In this document: in pieces, positions 7,665 through 14,725 of the stretch | How the letters are laid out: each line of letters opens with the position of its first letter | Position numbering within the stretch: position 1 is the stretch's first letter | Source of the DNA: Verrucomicrobiota bacterium | GTDB lineage: Bacteria; Verrucomicrobiota; Verrucomicrobiia; Chthoniobacterales; Chthoniobacteraceae | NCBI GenBank assembly: GCA_009885995.1 | Contig: VFJQ01000142.1 | Coordinates: forward strand, 1-37,300 | Direction of reading: 5' to 3' | Length of the DNA stretch: 37,300 nt | Program-made: the position numbers and the translations under genes | The notes under the pieces: model-generated | What the model was told of the DNA's origin: nothing | What the model saw: only the letters and a program-made list of their open reading frames with translations | Database searches by the model: none

Positions 7665-9565
7665 CGGAAAAACATCGGCGGCCCGAAGCGCTGCCTCGGC
7701 TGCTTGAGCATCGGCTCGAGCTTCGCCTTCGATTCGGCGGGGATCGCCGTGGTCGTCTGCACCCATTGTGTCGCGGCTTCGCGATTCTTCCCGGCCCAAT
7801 TCGACACCACGCCTTGCAACGCGCCGTCCCGCTTGCCCGGATCGCCGATCGTCAGCGCCCACGCGAGCGCGCCCTCGGGGTCGGTCCGCGCGACGTTGGA
7901 AGAAAAGCTCTGCACCGCCGTGTCGCGCGTCGGGCCGGCGGGCAACGTCTCCAGCCAGCGCGTCGCGCCGCCGGGATCGCGATTGGCCCACGTGCCCGCG
8001 ACGCTGCCGATCGCGTTGTTGCGCACGCTCTCGTCCTTCAAGCCCATCACCCACGCCGATGCGGCGGCGGGATCGCGAAATGCCCAGTTCGACGCAAGAT
8101 TGCCCGCGGCATTGGTCTGCTGTTGCGGCGTGAGCGTCGCGAACTGCTCGACGGCCGCGGTCGGATTGCCGCGCACGAGATTGCCCAGCACCTGGCCGAC
8201 GAGATCGCCTTTTTGATCGCTGGTCTCCGGCAGCGCGGACGCCCACTTGAGCGCGGCGTCGGGATCGTTGCGCGCCCATTCCTGCACGATCTGGTTCATC
8301 GCCCAGCGGTTGTTGTCGGGCAGGTTTTCGACGAACCACTCCGCCGCACCCTTTGGATCGGTGCGCGCCCAGCGCCACGCGACTTGCTGGAAGGCGTTGT
8401 CGCTCACACCGCCGGCGGGCAGCGTTTTGAGGATGCCGAGCGCGGCGGTGAGATCGGTATCGACGAGGTTCTGCGCGAGTTGGCCGAGCGCGTTGTCGCG
8501 CATCCGGCCTTCGGGTAATCCGCGCGCGGCTTCGATCGCCGCTTTCGAGTCGCTGCCGGCCCACGTGGAAAAGAGCGCCTGGATCGCGTCGTCGCGGCTG
8601 GAGTTGTCGGGCAGCTCGCGCAGCCAATCGAGCGCGCCATTCGGATCGAGCCGGCCCATTTCACGCGCGACCGCCTGCATCCCCTGGTCGCGCATTTCCC
8701 CCGCTGGCAGTGCGAGCGCGTAGTCGCGCGCGGCGGAGAGATCGCGCTCGAGCCAGCGGGTCATGGCGCGGTTGCCGATGTCCCAGCGCAGCTCGGAGAG
8801 CTTCGCTTCGCGCAGGACTTCGAGCACCATGCGCGGGTCGGAATCGACGCGCTGATTGAGCGCCGCGCGCATCGCACGGGTCCGCATCCCGGGGTCGGTG
8901 ATGCCTTGCGCGGCGGCGTAGGCCGCGGGGAAATCATTCTCGGCCCACGCGGAGAAGACGTTGTCGTAGGCGTTCGCCGCATCGCGACCGGCGAAGTTTT
9001 CCGCGATCAGCTTGAGAGCGCCGTTCGGGTCGCGCTTCGCGAGCTGGCCGGCGACCGCGGCGATGCTGTCGTTGCGGGCGTCGCCCTTTTCCAGCGACTG
9101 CGCCCACGCGAGCGCGGCGGGGAGATCTTTCTCCGCCCAGGAGGTGAGCGCGGTGCGGCGCAGGAAGCCGGCGTTCGCGCTCTTAGGGAGGAGCTGCGCG
9201 TAGCGCGCCGCCGCAGCGGGATCGAGCTCCGCCCAACGCGCGAAAAGGACACCGAGCGCCATGTTGCGGTGCGAAAGCGGGAGCTGCATGGCTTCATTCA
9301 CGGCGCCGGGCAGCGCGCCGGCGTCGAGCGAGAGGCTGTATTCGTAGAGCGTGCGCACGCGCTGGAAGTCGTTCTTCCCATCGATGAGCCGGCCGATCGC
9401 CGTGCTCGTGAGCGCGCCAGCCTTCGTCCCACCCGTCTCCGGCAGCGGCGTCGCGGAGGGAGAAAACGCCGCGCTGCCGCCGGATCGTCCGCCAACCAGG
9501 TAACCCAGCGCCCACGCGACTCCGAGGCCGAGGGCGAGGGTGCTGTAGCGGAGGATCGGGTTCAT
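7661..9565 (-). CDS. Membrane-anchored solenoid protein with 16 WAxxDPxxA repeats
   Basis: A 634-residue protein with an N-terminal membrane anchor or signal (ILRYSTLALGLGVAWALGYLVGG) and a Ser/Thr/Pro/Gly-rich spacer to about residue 55. The rest is a regular helical repeat of about 34 residues. I count 16 units with the core W-A-x-x-D-P-x-x-A-x-x-W-x-x-x-L-P, for example WAELDPAAAARYAQLLP, WARTDPKGAAEWFVENLP and WANRDPGGATRWLETLP. The positions suggest paired helices stacking as an alpha-solenoid, probably a protein-protein scaffold outside the inner membrane. The ATG at 9565 overlaps the stop of the upstream NHL-repeat gene (ATGA), so the two are co-translated. The longer frame back to 10126 is a shadow of that gene. 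I do not know a named function. Confidence 0.85.
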   Translation of the reverse strand: MNPILRYSTLALGLGVAWALGYLVGGRSGGSAAFSPSATPLPETGGTKAGALTSTAIGRLIDGKNDFQRVRTLYEYSLSLDAGALPGAVNEAMQLPLSHRNMALGVLFARWAELDPAAAARYAQLLPKSANAGFLRRTALTSWAEKDLPAALAWAQSLEKGDARNDSIAAVAGQLAKRDPNGALKLIAENFAGRDAANAYDNVFSAWAENDFPAAYAAAQGITDPGMRTRAMRAALNQRVDSDPRMVLEVLREAKLSELRWDIGNRAMTRWLERDLSAARDYALALPAGEMRDQGMQAVAREMGRLDPNGALDWLRELPDNSSRDDAIQALFSTWAGSDSKAAIEAARGLPEGRMRDNALGQLAQNLVDTDLTAALGILKTLPAGGVSDNAFQQVAWRWARTDPKGAAEWFVENLPDNNRWAMNQIVQEWARNDPDAALKWASALPETSDQKGDLVGQVLGNLVRGNPTAAVEQFATLTPQQQTNAAGNLASNWAFRDPAAASAWVMGLKDESVRNNAIGSVAGTWANRDPGGATRWLETLPAGPTRDTAVQSFSSNVARTDPEGALAWALTIGDPGKRDGALQGVVSNWAGKNREAATQWVQTTTAIPAESKAKLEPMLKQPRQRFGPPMFFR

Positions 9566-10635
9566 GGGACGATGCGCAGGATGCGATCGTTGTAGCTGTC
9601 GGTGATGTAGAGCAACCCGTCGGGTCCGATGGTCACGCCGTGCGGGCGGCGCAGATCGCACGCGAGCGGATCGCCGCCGACGCCAGCGGCGCCCGCCCTG
9701 CCGGTGCCGGCGACGCGCGTGATGAGGCCGGTCTTCGGATCGAAGCGACGAATGACATGGTTCTCCGCATCGGCGATGAGCACCGAGCCGTCGCGATCCA
9801 GGCAGAGATGCTTCGGGCCATTCATCGTCGCCGCGATCGCCGGGCCGCCGTCGCCGCTCAAGCCTTTCTGCCCCGTGCCGACGACCGTCTTGATCTTCCC
9901 CGCGGCATCGACGTAACGCAGCGCGTTGCCGTTGCGTTCGAGGATGTAGAAACCGCCGGCGTTGTCCGGCACGACAGCGCGGGGATCGACGAGCGGCTGC
10001 TCGAGCGCGGGCTGACCGTCGGCGGGCGCGCCCTTCTTCCCACTGCCGGCGATCGTGTCGATGACCCCGCTGGCGAGATTCACGCGCCGGATGCGAGCGC
10101 TCGGCAGGTCGGCGATGTAGAGCCATTCGTTTTTCGCATCGAGCGCGACCTGCATCGGCGTGCCGATGCTCGCCTTCGCCGCCGGGCCGCCGTCGCCGCC
10201 GAAGCCCTTTCGCCCATCGCCCGCGAACGTATCGACGATGCTCCGGTTCACGCTGATGCGGCGCACGCGCTGGTTGAAAGCGTCGCTGAGGAAGACGGTG
10301 CCATCGGGCAGAATGGCGAGGTTGTGGATGCCGTTGAACTTCGCGCTCTTCGGATCGCCGCCATCGCCGTCGGCCCCGCGTTGCCCGGTGCCCGCGAGGT
10401 GATCCACAGTGCCCGCCTTATCGAGCCGCAGCACGCGCTCGCCCTTGGTCATCTCGACGATGATCATCTCGCCCGCGGCGGTGAACTCGACGCCGAACGG
10501 TTCCTTCAACTCCACCTCCGCTGCCGCGCAGGGCGGTGCGGTTTGGCCGCCCCCGGCGACGAGTTCGATCTTCGCGGCGAGGAGCTGCCCGTGGATGAGC
10601 AGAGCGGGGAGAAATAGGGCGGTGCGCATGGCCAC
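9562..10635 (-). CDS. Secreted NHL-repeat beta-propeller protein
   Basis: A 357-residue protein with a signal peptide (MRTALFLPALLIHGQLLAA; the ATG at 10629 is as likely as that at 10635). Five to six NHL-type blades follow, each with a G-D/A-G-x-x-G-P turn and an L-x-V/I-A-D-x-x-N-x-x-I-R-R strand, for example GSVLIADAENHVIRR and GLLYITDSYNDRILRI. TIAGSGKKG, VVGTGQKGLSGDGGP and RVAGTGRAG repeat the blade edges. No catalytic motif is visible. Such propellers usually bind ligands or proteins in the periplasm or at the surface. The gene overlaps the solenoid gene by ATGA, so the propeller and solenoid may act together. Confidence 0.9.
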   Translation of the reverse strand: MAMRTALFLPALLIHGQLLAAKIELVAGGGQTAPPCAAAEVELKEPFGVEFTAAGEMIIVEMTKGERVLRLDKAGTVDHLAGTGQRGADGDGGDPKSAKFNGIHNLAILPDGTVFLSDAFNQRVRRISVNRSIVDTFAGDGRKGFGGDGGPAAKASIGTPMQVALDAKNEWLYIADLPSARIRRVNLASGVIDTIAGSGKKGAPADGQPALEQPLVDPRAVVPDNAGGFYILERNGNALRYVDAAGKIKTVVGTGQKGLSGDGGPAIAATMNGPKHLCLDRDGSVLIADAENHVIRRFDPKTGLITRVAGTGRAGAAGVGGDPLACDLRRPHGVTIGPDGLLYITDSYNDRILRIVP

Positions 10636-10673
10636 AGGCTGGCCGCCGCCGCCGCGACACGCAAGCCCCGGCG

Positions 10674-11174
10674 CTACACTCCGGGCGAGAGCAGCGCGCC
10701 CAATTCCTCCTGCACCGCGGCGAGCTCGTCGAGCTTCAGCTCGGGATCGGGGATGATGAAAACCTCGCCCGTGACGGCGCGCTCATAGACGCGCACGCGC
10801 GATCCGTCTGCGGCCCGCTTCACCTCGACCTCCTTGAGGATGCGCTTGCGCTCGAGCATCACGGCCAGCAGGTAGCGCGCGCTCGCGAGTTGTGGCGCTT
10901 CCTCGGCCATGTAGCGGCGCAGCAGATCCTCGGCGGTCTGCTTGCCGAGCGTCTCCGTCACGACCGGCGGCGGCGTGTATTTCGTGCGCCAGAACGAGAA
11001 CGGCTGCGGCGCATCGGCGGGCCGGCTTTTGAAGGCTTCCTCGCTCAAGTCCTCCCGGCGATAGCCCGATGTCTCGTCGAAGAGCAGCGTGTAGAAAACC
11101 TCGTCCTCGACGAAGGTCTTCCCGGTCGCGGAGCAGAGGTGGCCCCGGCTTTGAATGGTCCAGTCTTGTTGCAT
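10674..11174 (-). CDS. Conserved hypothetical protein, 166 aa
   Basis: The frame begins at ATG 11174, six bases beyond the stop of the LptF/LptG-type permease gene upstream, and encodes 166 residues. The N-terminus WTIQSRGHLCSATGKTF has a Cys and a TG turn, followed by DEVFYTLLFDETSGYRREDL. It looks like a small beta-rich domain with a knuckle but only one Cys is visible there. FSFWRTKYTPPP follows. The second half is helical and charged (AEDLLRRYMAEEAPQLASARYLLAVMLERKR) and ends in a strand-rich ERAVTGEVFIIPDPELKLDEL. There is no signal peptide or membrane segment, so it is probably cytoplasmic. Function is not recognised. A longer frame back to 11975 is the shadow of the permease gene. Confidence 0.8.
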   Translation of the reverse strand: MQQDWTIQSRGHLCSATGKTFVEDEVFYTLLFDETSGYRREDLSEEAFKSRPADAPQPFSFWRTKYTPPPVVTETLGKQTAEDLLRRYMAEEAPQLASARYLLAVMLERKRILKEVEVKRAADGSRVRVYERAVTGEVFIIPDPELKLDELAAVQEELGALLSPGV

Positions 11175-11179
11175 GAGAA

Positions 11180-12319
11180 TCAGCGGCGCTTGGCGAAAAG
11201 GGAGCCGAGGTCGCGATTCCCGCTGCGCAAGTAAAGCAGGAACAGGCCGATCACGCCGATGATCACATTGGGCGTCCACGCGGCGACGAGCGGCGAGACA
11301 CGCATCCCCTTGCCCAGCGCGAGGAAGAGATTCGTGGCGAAGATCATGCCGAAGAAAATGAAGATCGAGCTGGCCACGCCGGCGAGCACGCCGCGGCGGT
11401 TGAAGACGATGCCGAGCGGCGCAGCGATCAGCACCACGACCATGCACGTCCACGGCAGTGCGTGCCGATACTGGAGGTAGGTGCGGTAAGGCGCGAGGCT
11501 CAGCTCGGGGAAGTCGTGGTTCTGCTCGAGGTATCGCTCCAGCTCGGGAACGCTCAGGTTTTGCGCCTCGAAGTTCGACGACGCGATCCGCCACGGCGTC
11601 TCCGCCCAGCTCGGCACCCGCCGGGCGCTGCCCGAAAAATCGTCCCGCTTCACCTCGTTCCCCTCGGTGTCGAACTCCACCTTCATCCCCGAGATCAGCC
11701 CCCAATCTCCCGAGCGCGGATCCCAGTCCGCCCGCCGCGCATACCATTTCTCGACGACGTTTCCCCCTTCGTCCTGCTGCACGATGACCACGTCCTGCAG
11801 CGTGTTCGTGTCCATGCGATGCTTCTGCACATACCAGGTGCGGCCCGTCTGGCGGTCGCGGAAGAGATGTGCCTCGATGGCTTCCTGCTCCATGCGTTTG
11901 CGCCCGCGCTGGATCTGCTCGAGCGCCACTTTCTTGATCGCGTCGGCGTGCGGCGCGTGCTCGCGATTCAGCCACCAGAGCACCGCGGTGCAGATCAAGC
12001 CCACGCCAAAGAGCGGCAGCAGGATCCGCACGATGCTGCGACCCGCGGTGAGCTGCGAGATGAGTTCATTGGTCCGGCTCATCCGGCTGAGCGAGAAGAG
12101 CAGCGCCAGCAGCAGACCGACCGGCAGCACCACGTTCATGAACGTGGGCAACTGCGTGAGGTAGAAGCCGAGGATCGTCCGGATCGACGCCTTGCCGTCC
12201 TGGAAGTCGGAGAGGTTTCCCTGAATGTCGAAGATCAGCCAGATCGAGAGGAACCCGAGGAAGCAGATCAGGAACGGTTCGAGGAAAGAGCGGAGGACGT
12301 AGCGGTCGAGGAGCTTCAA
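11180..12319 (-). CDS. LptF/LptG-family permease of the LPS export system
   Basis: A 379-residue inner-membrane protein of the YjgP/YjgQ family, which with LptB and LptC extracts LPS from the inner membrane. The N-terminus KLLDRYVLRSFLEPF is the typical opening helix. Three transmembrane helices follow (FLICFLGFLSIWLIF; LPTFMNVVLPVGLLLALLF; SIVRILLPLFGVGLICTAV), then a large periplasmic beta region (about 105-280). Three more helices close the protein (WTCMVVVLIAAPLGIVF, IFIFFGMIFATNLFLAL, NVIIGVIGLFLLYL). No ATG fits this frame; a TTG at 12319 places the start directly at the conserved opening. An alternative is translation from further upstream through the spacer, which looks unlikely. I cannot tell LptF from LptG by eye, and the partner genes are not in the window. 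Confidence 0.88.
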   Translation of the reverse strand: MKLLDRYVLRSFLEPFLICFLGFLSIWLIFDIQGNLSDFQDGKASIRTILGFYLTQLPTFMNVVLPVGLLLALLFSLSRMSRTNELISQLTAGRSIVRILLPLFGVGLICTAVLWWLNREHAPHADAIKKVALEQIQRGRKRMEQEAIEAHLFRDRQTGRTWYVQKHRMDTNTLQDVVIVQQDEGGNVVEKWYARRADWDPRSGDWGLISGMKVEFDTEGNEVKRDDFSGSARRVPSWAETPWRIASSNFEAQNLSVPELERYLEQNHDFPELSLAPYRTYLQYRHALPWTCMVVVLIAAPLGIVFNRRGVLAGVASSIFIFFGMIFATNLFLALGKGMRVSPLVAAWTPNVIIGVIGLFLLYLRSGNRDLGSLFAKRR

Positions 12320-12349
12320 GTGTGGGTGCGGAGTGGAAAATGCAAAGTG

Positions 12350-12374
12350 GCCCGCGCCGGGCGGGCGCTTTTTT
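12350..12374 (+). terminator. Possible rho-independent terminator on the plus strand
   Basis: A 6-bp stem GCCCGC/GCGGGC around loop GCCGG (12350-12366) is followed by GC and six T residues. It is oriented for plus-strand transcription although both flanking genes are on the minus strand. It could stop antisense transcription or be chance. The rest of the 95-bp spacer contains repeated CAATC-type words at about 12387-12410. Confidence 0.35.
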
Positions 12375-12414
12375 CCATGCGCTGTCTGCAATCCGCAATC
12401 TCCAATCCAGCGAG

Positions 12415-13656
12415 CTACTTCAGCGGCGGCAGTTCGTCCGTCACGGGAATCTCGCCGCGCAGCATCCGCGCCGCCGCGCCGGTGAGGCGCAGGTAGTGGT
12501 CGCTCGCGAGCCCCTTCTCCGCGACGAAGCGCACGTCGCCCGAGTCCGGCGGATCGGCCGTGCATTTGAAGATCGCGGTCGCCTCGTCCACCTCGTCAAA
12601 CATCGCCACGTAGAGCATCGATGCCCCGGCGCGCTTCGCCGCGACGCACTGCGACCAGAGGAACCGCCCACCGCGGCGCGGGATCGCATCGAACGGCGCA
12701 TCGGCGCGGCGGTTCATGTTGTGCCAACTGAACCCCGGAAAAACCACCGGCAGGTAATCGAGCCGGGCCTCGGCACACCACGCGAGATCGGGCGCGAGCA
12801 ACTTCTCCGCATGGCGCCGCACGCCCGCGTCGTCGCCGAAGCGGCCAACGGTCCACGGGCTCACGACATCGGCCAGGCGCAGCACATCGTGCAGCGCGGG
12901 ATCGGGAGCGGCGTCGCCTTTCAACTCCCGCCAGTAAGCCGGCACGCCAAGCAGCACCGAGCAGCCGTCGGCCTTCAAGAACTCGACCAGCTCGCGGCAC
13001 TCGCCGAGCGTGTAAGCGCGCCCGTCGCCGAACCCGACGCCCCACACCGCGACGAGCGGCTTCCCGCGGTGGCGCAGATACGCCGCGTCCTCGCCGAGCC
13101 GCATCCGCTCGCGGAGCTGGCGCCAATCTTCCCGCACCTCCGCGATCCGCCCCGCGCCGAGGCCGGTGAGATCATACATTAGCGCCCACGTGCGGCCCTC
13201 GCGGTTCGCGCCTTCGCGGCAGTGATCGAGCACGGTATTCGCGTGGCGCAGCACGCGCTGATCGCGCAGCCCGGTCGGGAAGCGCTGCACGAAAACGCCG
13301 TCGATCCCATACTCGCGCATCCAGCGGAAGTGCCGGAGCACCGTCTCGCGCTGGAACGAGCTGAACAGCTCCGCCGACCTCCCATCCGCATGCTTCAGCC
13401 CCGTGGCGAAACGCTCGCCAGGCGCCAGCTCCGACACATCCGGCCACAGGTCCACGCGGACGTTCGCCTCCGCGGGCGCCTTGCGATCGGTGCTCCAGTG
13501 GTGCCAGCCGAAGTCCGCACCATCCCCCTCCGCCGTGAACCAGCCCTGGTATCCGCACATCACCTTGCCCGCGAGCGTCGAGGCCTCGCGCTGCTGAGCC
13601 CGTGCGCCACACGCGGCGAGCAGCAGGGCGAGGAAAAATGGGAGCGTCACTTTCAC
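12415..13656 (-). CDS. GH71/99-like glycoside hydrolase lipoprotein
   Basis: A 413-residue exported protein. The start is a GTG at 13656 (another in-frame GTG lies at 13650), preceded by a GGCGGA stretch that is very close to it. A hydrophobic leader ends in the lipobox LAAC with Cys16, so it should be a lipoprotein; cleavage after ARA is the alternative. The mature part opens with KVMCGYQGWF, then DFGWHHW, the hallmark of proteins annotated as glycoside hydrolase family 71/99-like or xylosidase/arabinosidase. REYGIDGVFVQRF, PLVAVWGVGF, and GASMLYVAMFDEVDEATAIFK fit a TIM-barrel with acidic residues in the C-terminal strands. It probably attacks an alpha-mannan-like or other polysaccharide. 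Substrate is inference only. Confidence 0.85.
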   Translation of the reverse strand: MKVTLPFFLALLLAACGARAQQREASTLAGKVMCGYQGWFTAEGDGADFGWHHWSTDRKAPAEANVRVDLWPDVSELAPGERFATGLKHADGRSAELFSSFQRETVLRHFRWMREYGIDGVFVQRFPTGLRDQRVLRHANTVLDHCREGANREGRTWALMYDLTGLGAGRIAEVREDWRQLRERMRLGEDAAYLRHRGKPLVAVWGVGFGDGRAYTLGECRELVEFLKADGCSVLLGVPAYWRELKGDAAPDPALHDVLRLADVVSPWTVGRFGDDAGVRRHAEKLLAPDLAWCAEARLDYLPVVFPGFSWHNMNRRADAPFDAIPRRGGRFLWSQCVAAKRAGASMLYVAMFDEVDEATAIFKCTADPPDSGDVRFVAEKGLASDHYLRLTGAAARMLRGEIPVTDELPPLK

Positions 13657-13747
13657 TCCGCCGAGCGTATGGAGGGGCGCCCGCTGGCTGCAATCCTGCT
13701 CGCGTTCACGGAAGATCGGGCGCAAGCATGCTCCCGATCGCCGACCT

Positions 13748-14725
13748 GTGACTACTTCCCGACCACTGACCTCGGTTTTCCTCCGCACGCTGGCACTCCT
13801 GGCGATCGTGCTCGCGGGCTGCATCGAAGAGCCCGAGCCGAAGCTGCGCATCGGCACCTTCCAGCGCCCCGGCTTCGAGCCGCTCTTCCTCGCCCGCAGC
13901 CTCGGCTACTACGACGAGCAGCACATCCAGCTCGTCGAGTTCCCCTCCGCAGCCGAGATGCTGCTCGCCTACCGCAACCGCGCCATCAACGCCGCCACCG
14001 TCACCACCGACGACGTGCTCCGACTCGCCGCGGATGGCCAGGCCGAGCGCATCGTCCTGCTGCTCGGCACCTCGCACGGCGCCGACGCGGTGCTCGCCAA
14101 GCCACCGATCACCGACGTGGCGCAGCTCAAAGGCCGCGGCGTCGCCCTCGAGTCCAACTCGCTCGGCGGCTACGTCCTCGCCCGCGCGCTCGATTCCGCC
14201 GGGCTCACCCTCGCCGACGTGAAGATCATCTCCGGCCGCATCGACCGCCACGACCGCGAACTCACCGTCGGCACCGCGGATGCGGTCGTCACCTACGAAC
14301 CCTACCGCTCGCGCATCCTTCGCCGCGGCACCGCCGTGGTCTTCGACTCATCGAAAATCCCCGACGAGATCGCCGAAGTGCTCATCGTCTCCGCGGCGCT
14401 CGCCGATCAGCCGTCCGCCGCGCTGCTGGAGCTGAAGACCGGCTGGTTCCGCGCGCTCGAATACCTCGCCGCGCACCCCGATGACGCCGCCCAGCGCATG
14501 GCCCCGCGCGAGGCCGTCACCCCCGAGCAATTCCGCGAATCGCTCAGCCTCGTCCACTTCGCCGACCTCGCCGAAAACCGCCGCCAGCTCGCGGCGCCCG
14601 ACGTTTCGCTCCTCACGCAGATGCGGCGGATGGCTGACTTCATGGTGAAGACGAAGATGCTCGCGCAGCCCGTCGATCCCGCGCCGCTCATCAGCGACCG
14701 CCTCATCCGGGAGGGTGCGCGATGA
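13748..14725 (+). CDS. NitT/TauT-type substrate-binding lipoprotein coupled to a histidine kinase
   Basis: A 325-residue lipoprotein with a GTG start and the lipobox LAGC at Cys25. The mature protein follows the NMT1/SsuA-type periplasmic binding fold: LRIGTFQRPGFEPLFLARSLGYYDE, a helix AAEMLLAYRNRAINAA, then ADAVLAKPPITDVAQLKGRGVALE and ADAVVTYEPYRSRIL. Family members bind small organic ligands such as taurine, nitrate or thiamine precursors. No ABC permease or ATPase gene is adjacent. Instead the stop overlaps the start of a hybrid sensor kinase (ATGA at 14722), so the protein probably serves as a periplasmic sensor subunit rather than as a transport component. It is divergent from the GH71/99-like gene across a 91-bp spacer. 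The ligand is unknown. Confidence 0.9.
   Translation: MTTSRPLTSVFLRTLALLAIVLAGCIEEPEPKLRIGTFQRPGFEPLFLARSLGYYDEQHIQLVEFPSAAEMLLAYRNRAINAATVTTDDVLRLAADGQAERIVLLLGTSHGADAVLAKPPITDVAQLKGRGVALESNSLGGYVLARALDSAGLTLADVKIISGRIDRHDRELTVGTADAVVTYEPYRSRILRRGTAVVFDSSKIPDEIAEVLIVSAALADQPSAALLELKTGWFRALEYLAAHPDDAAQRMAPREAVTPEQFRESLSLVHFADLAENRRQLAAPDVSLLTQMRRMADFMVKTKMLAQPVDPAPLISDRLIREGAR

Noticed and set aside
6020..8518. An 832-residue plus-strand frame.
   Set aside because: Very Arg-rich, crosses fcl, the half-ALDH and the solenoid gene in other frames, and has no domain; typical of GC-rich shadow frames.
12320..12414. Longer, ATG-started form of the LptF/LptG-type permease reaching to 12565.
   Set aside because: It would cross the end of the GH71/99-like gene in another frame and add a hydrophilic leader before the conserved opening helix.
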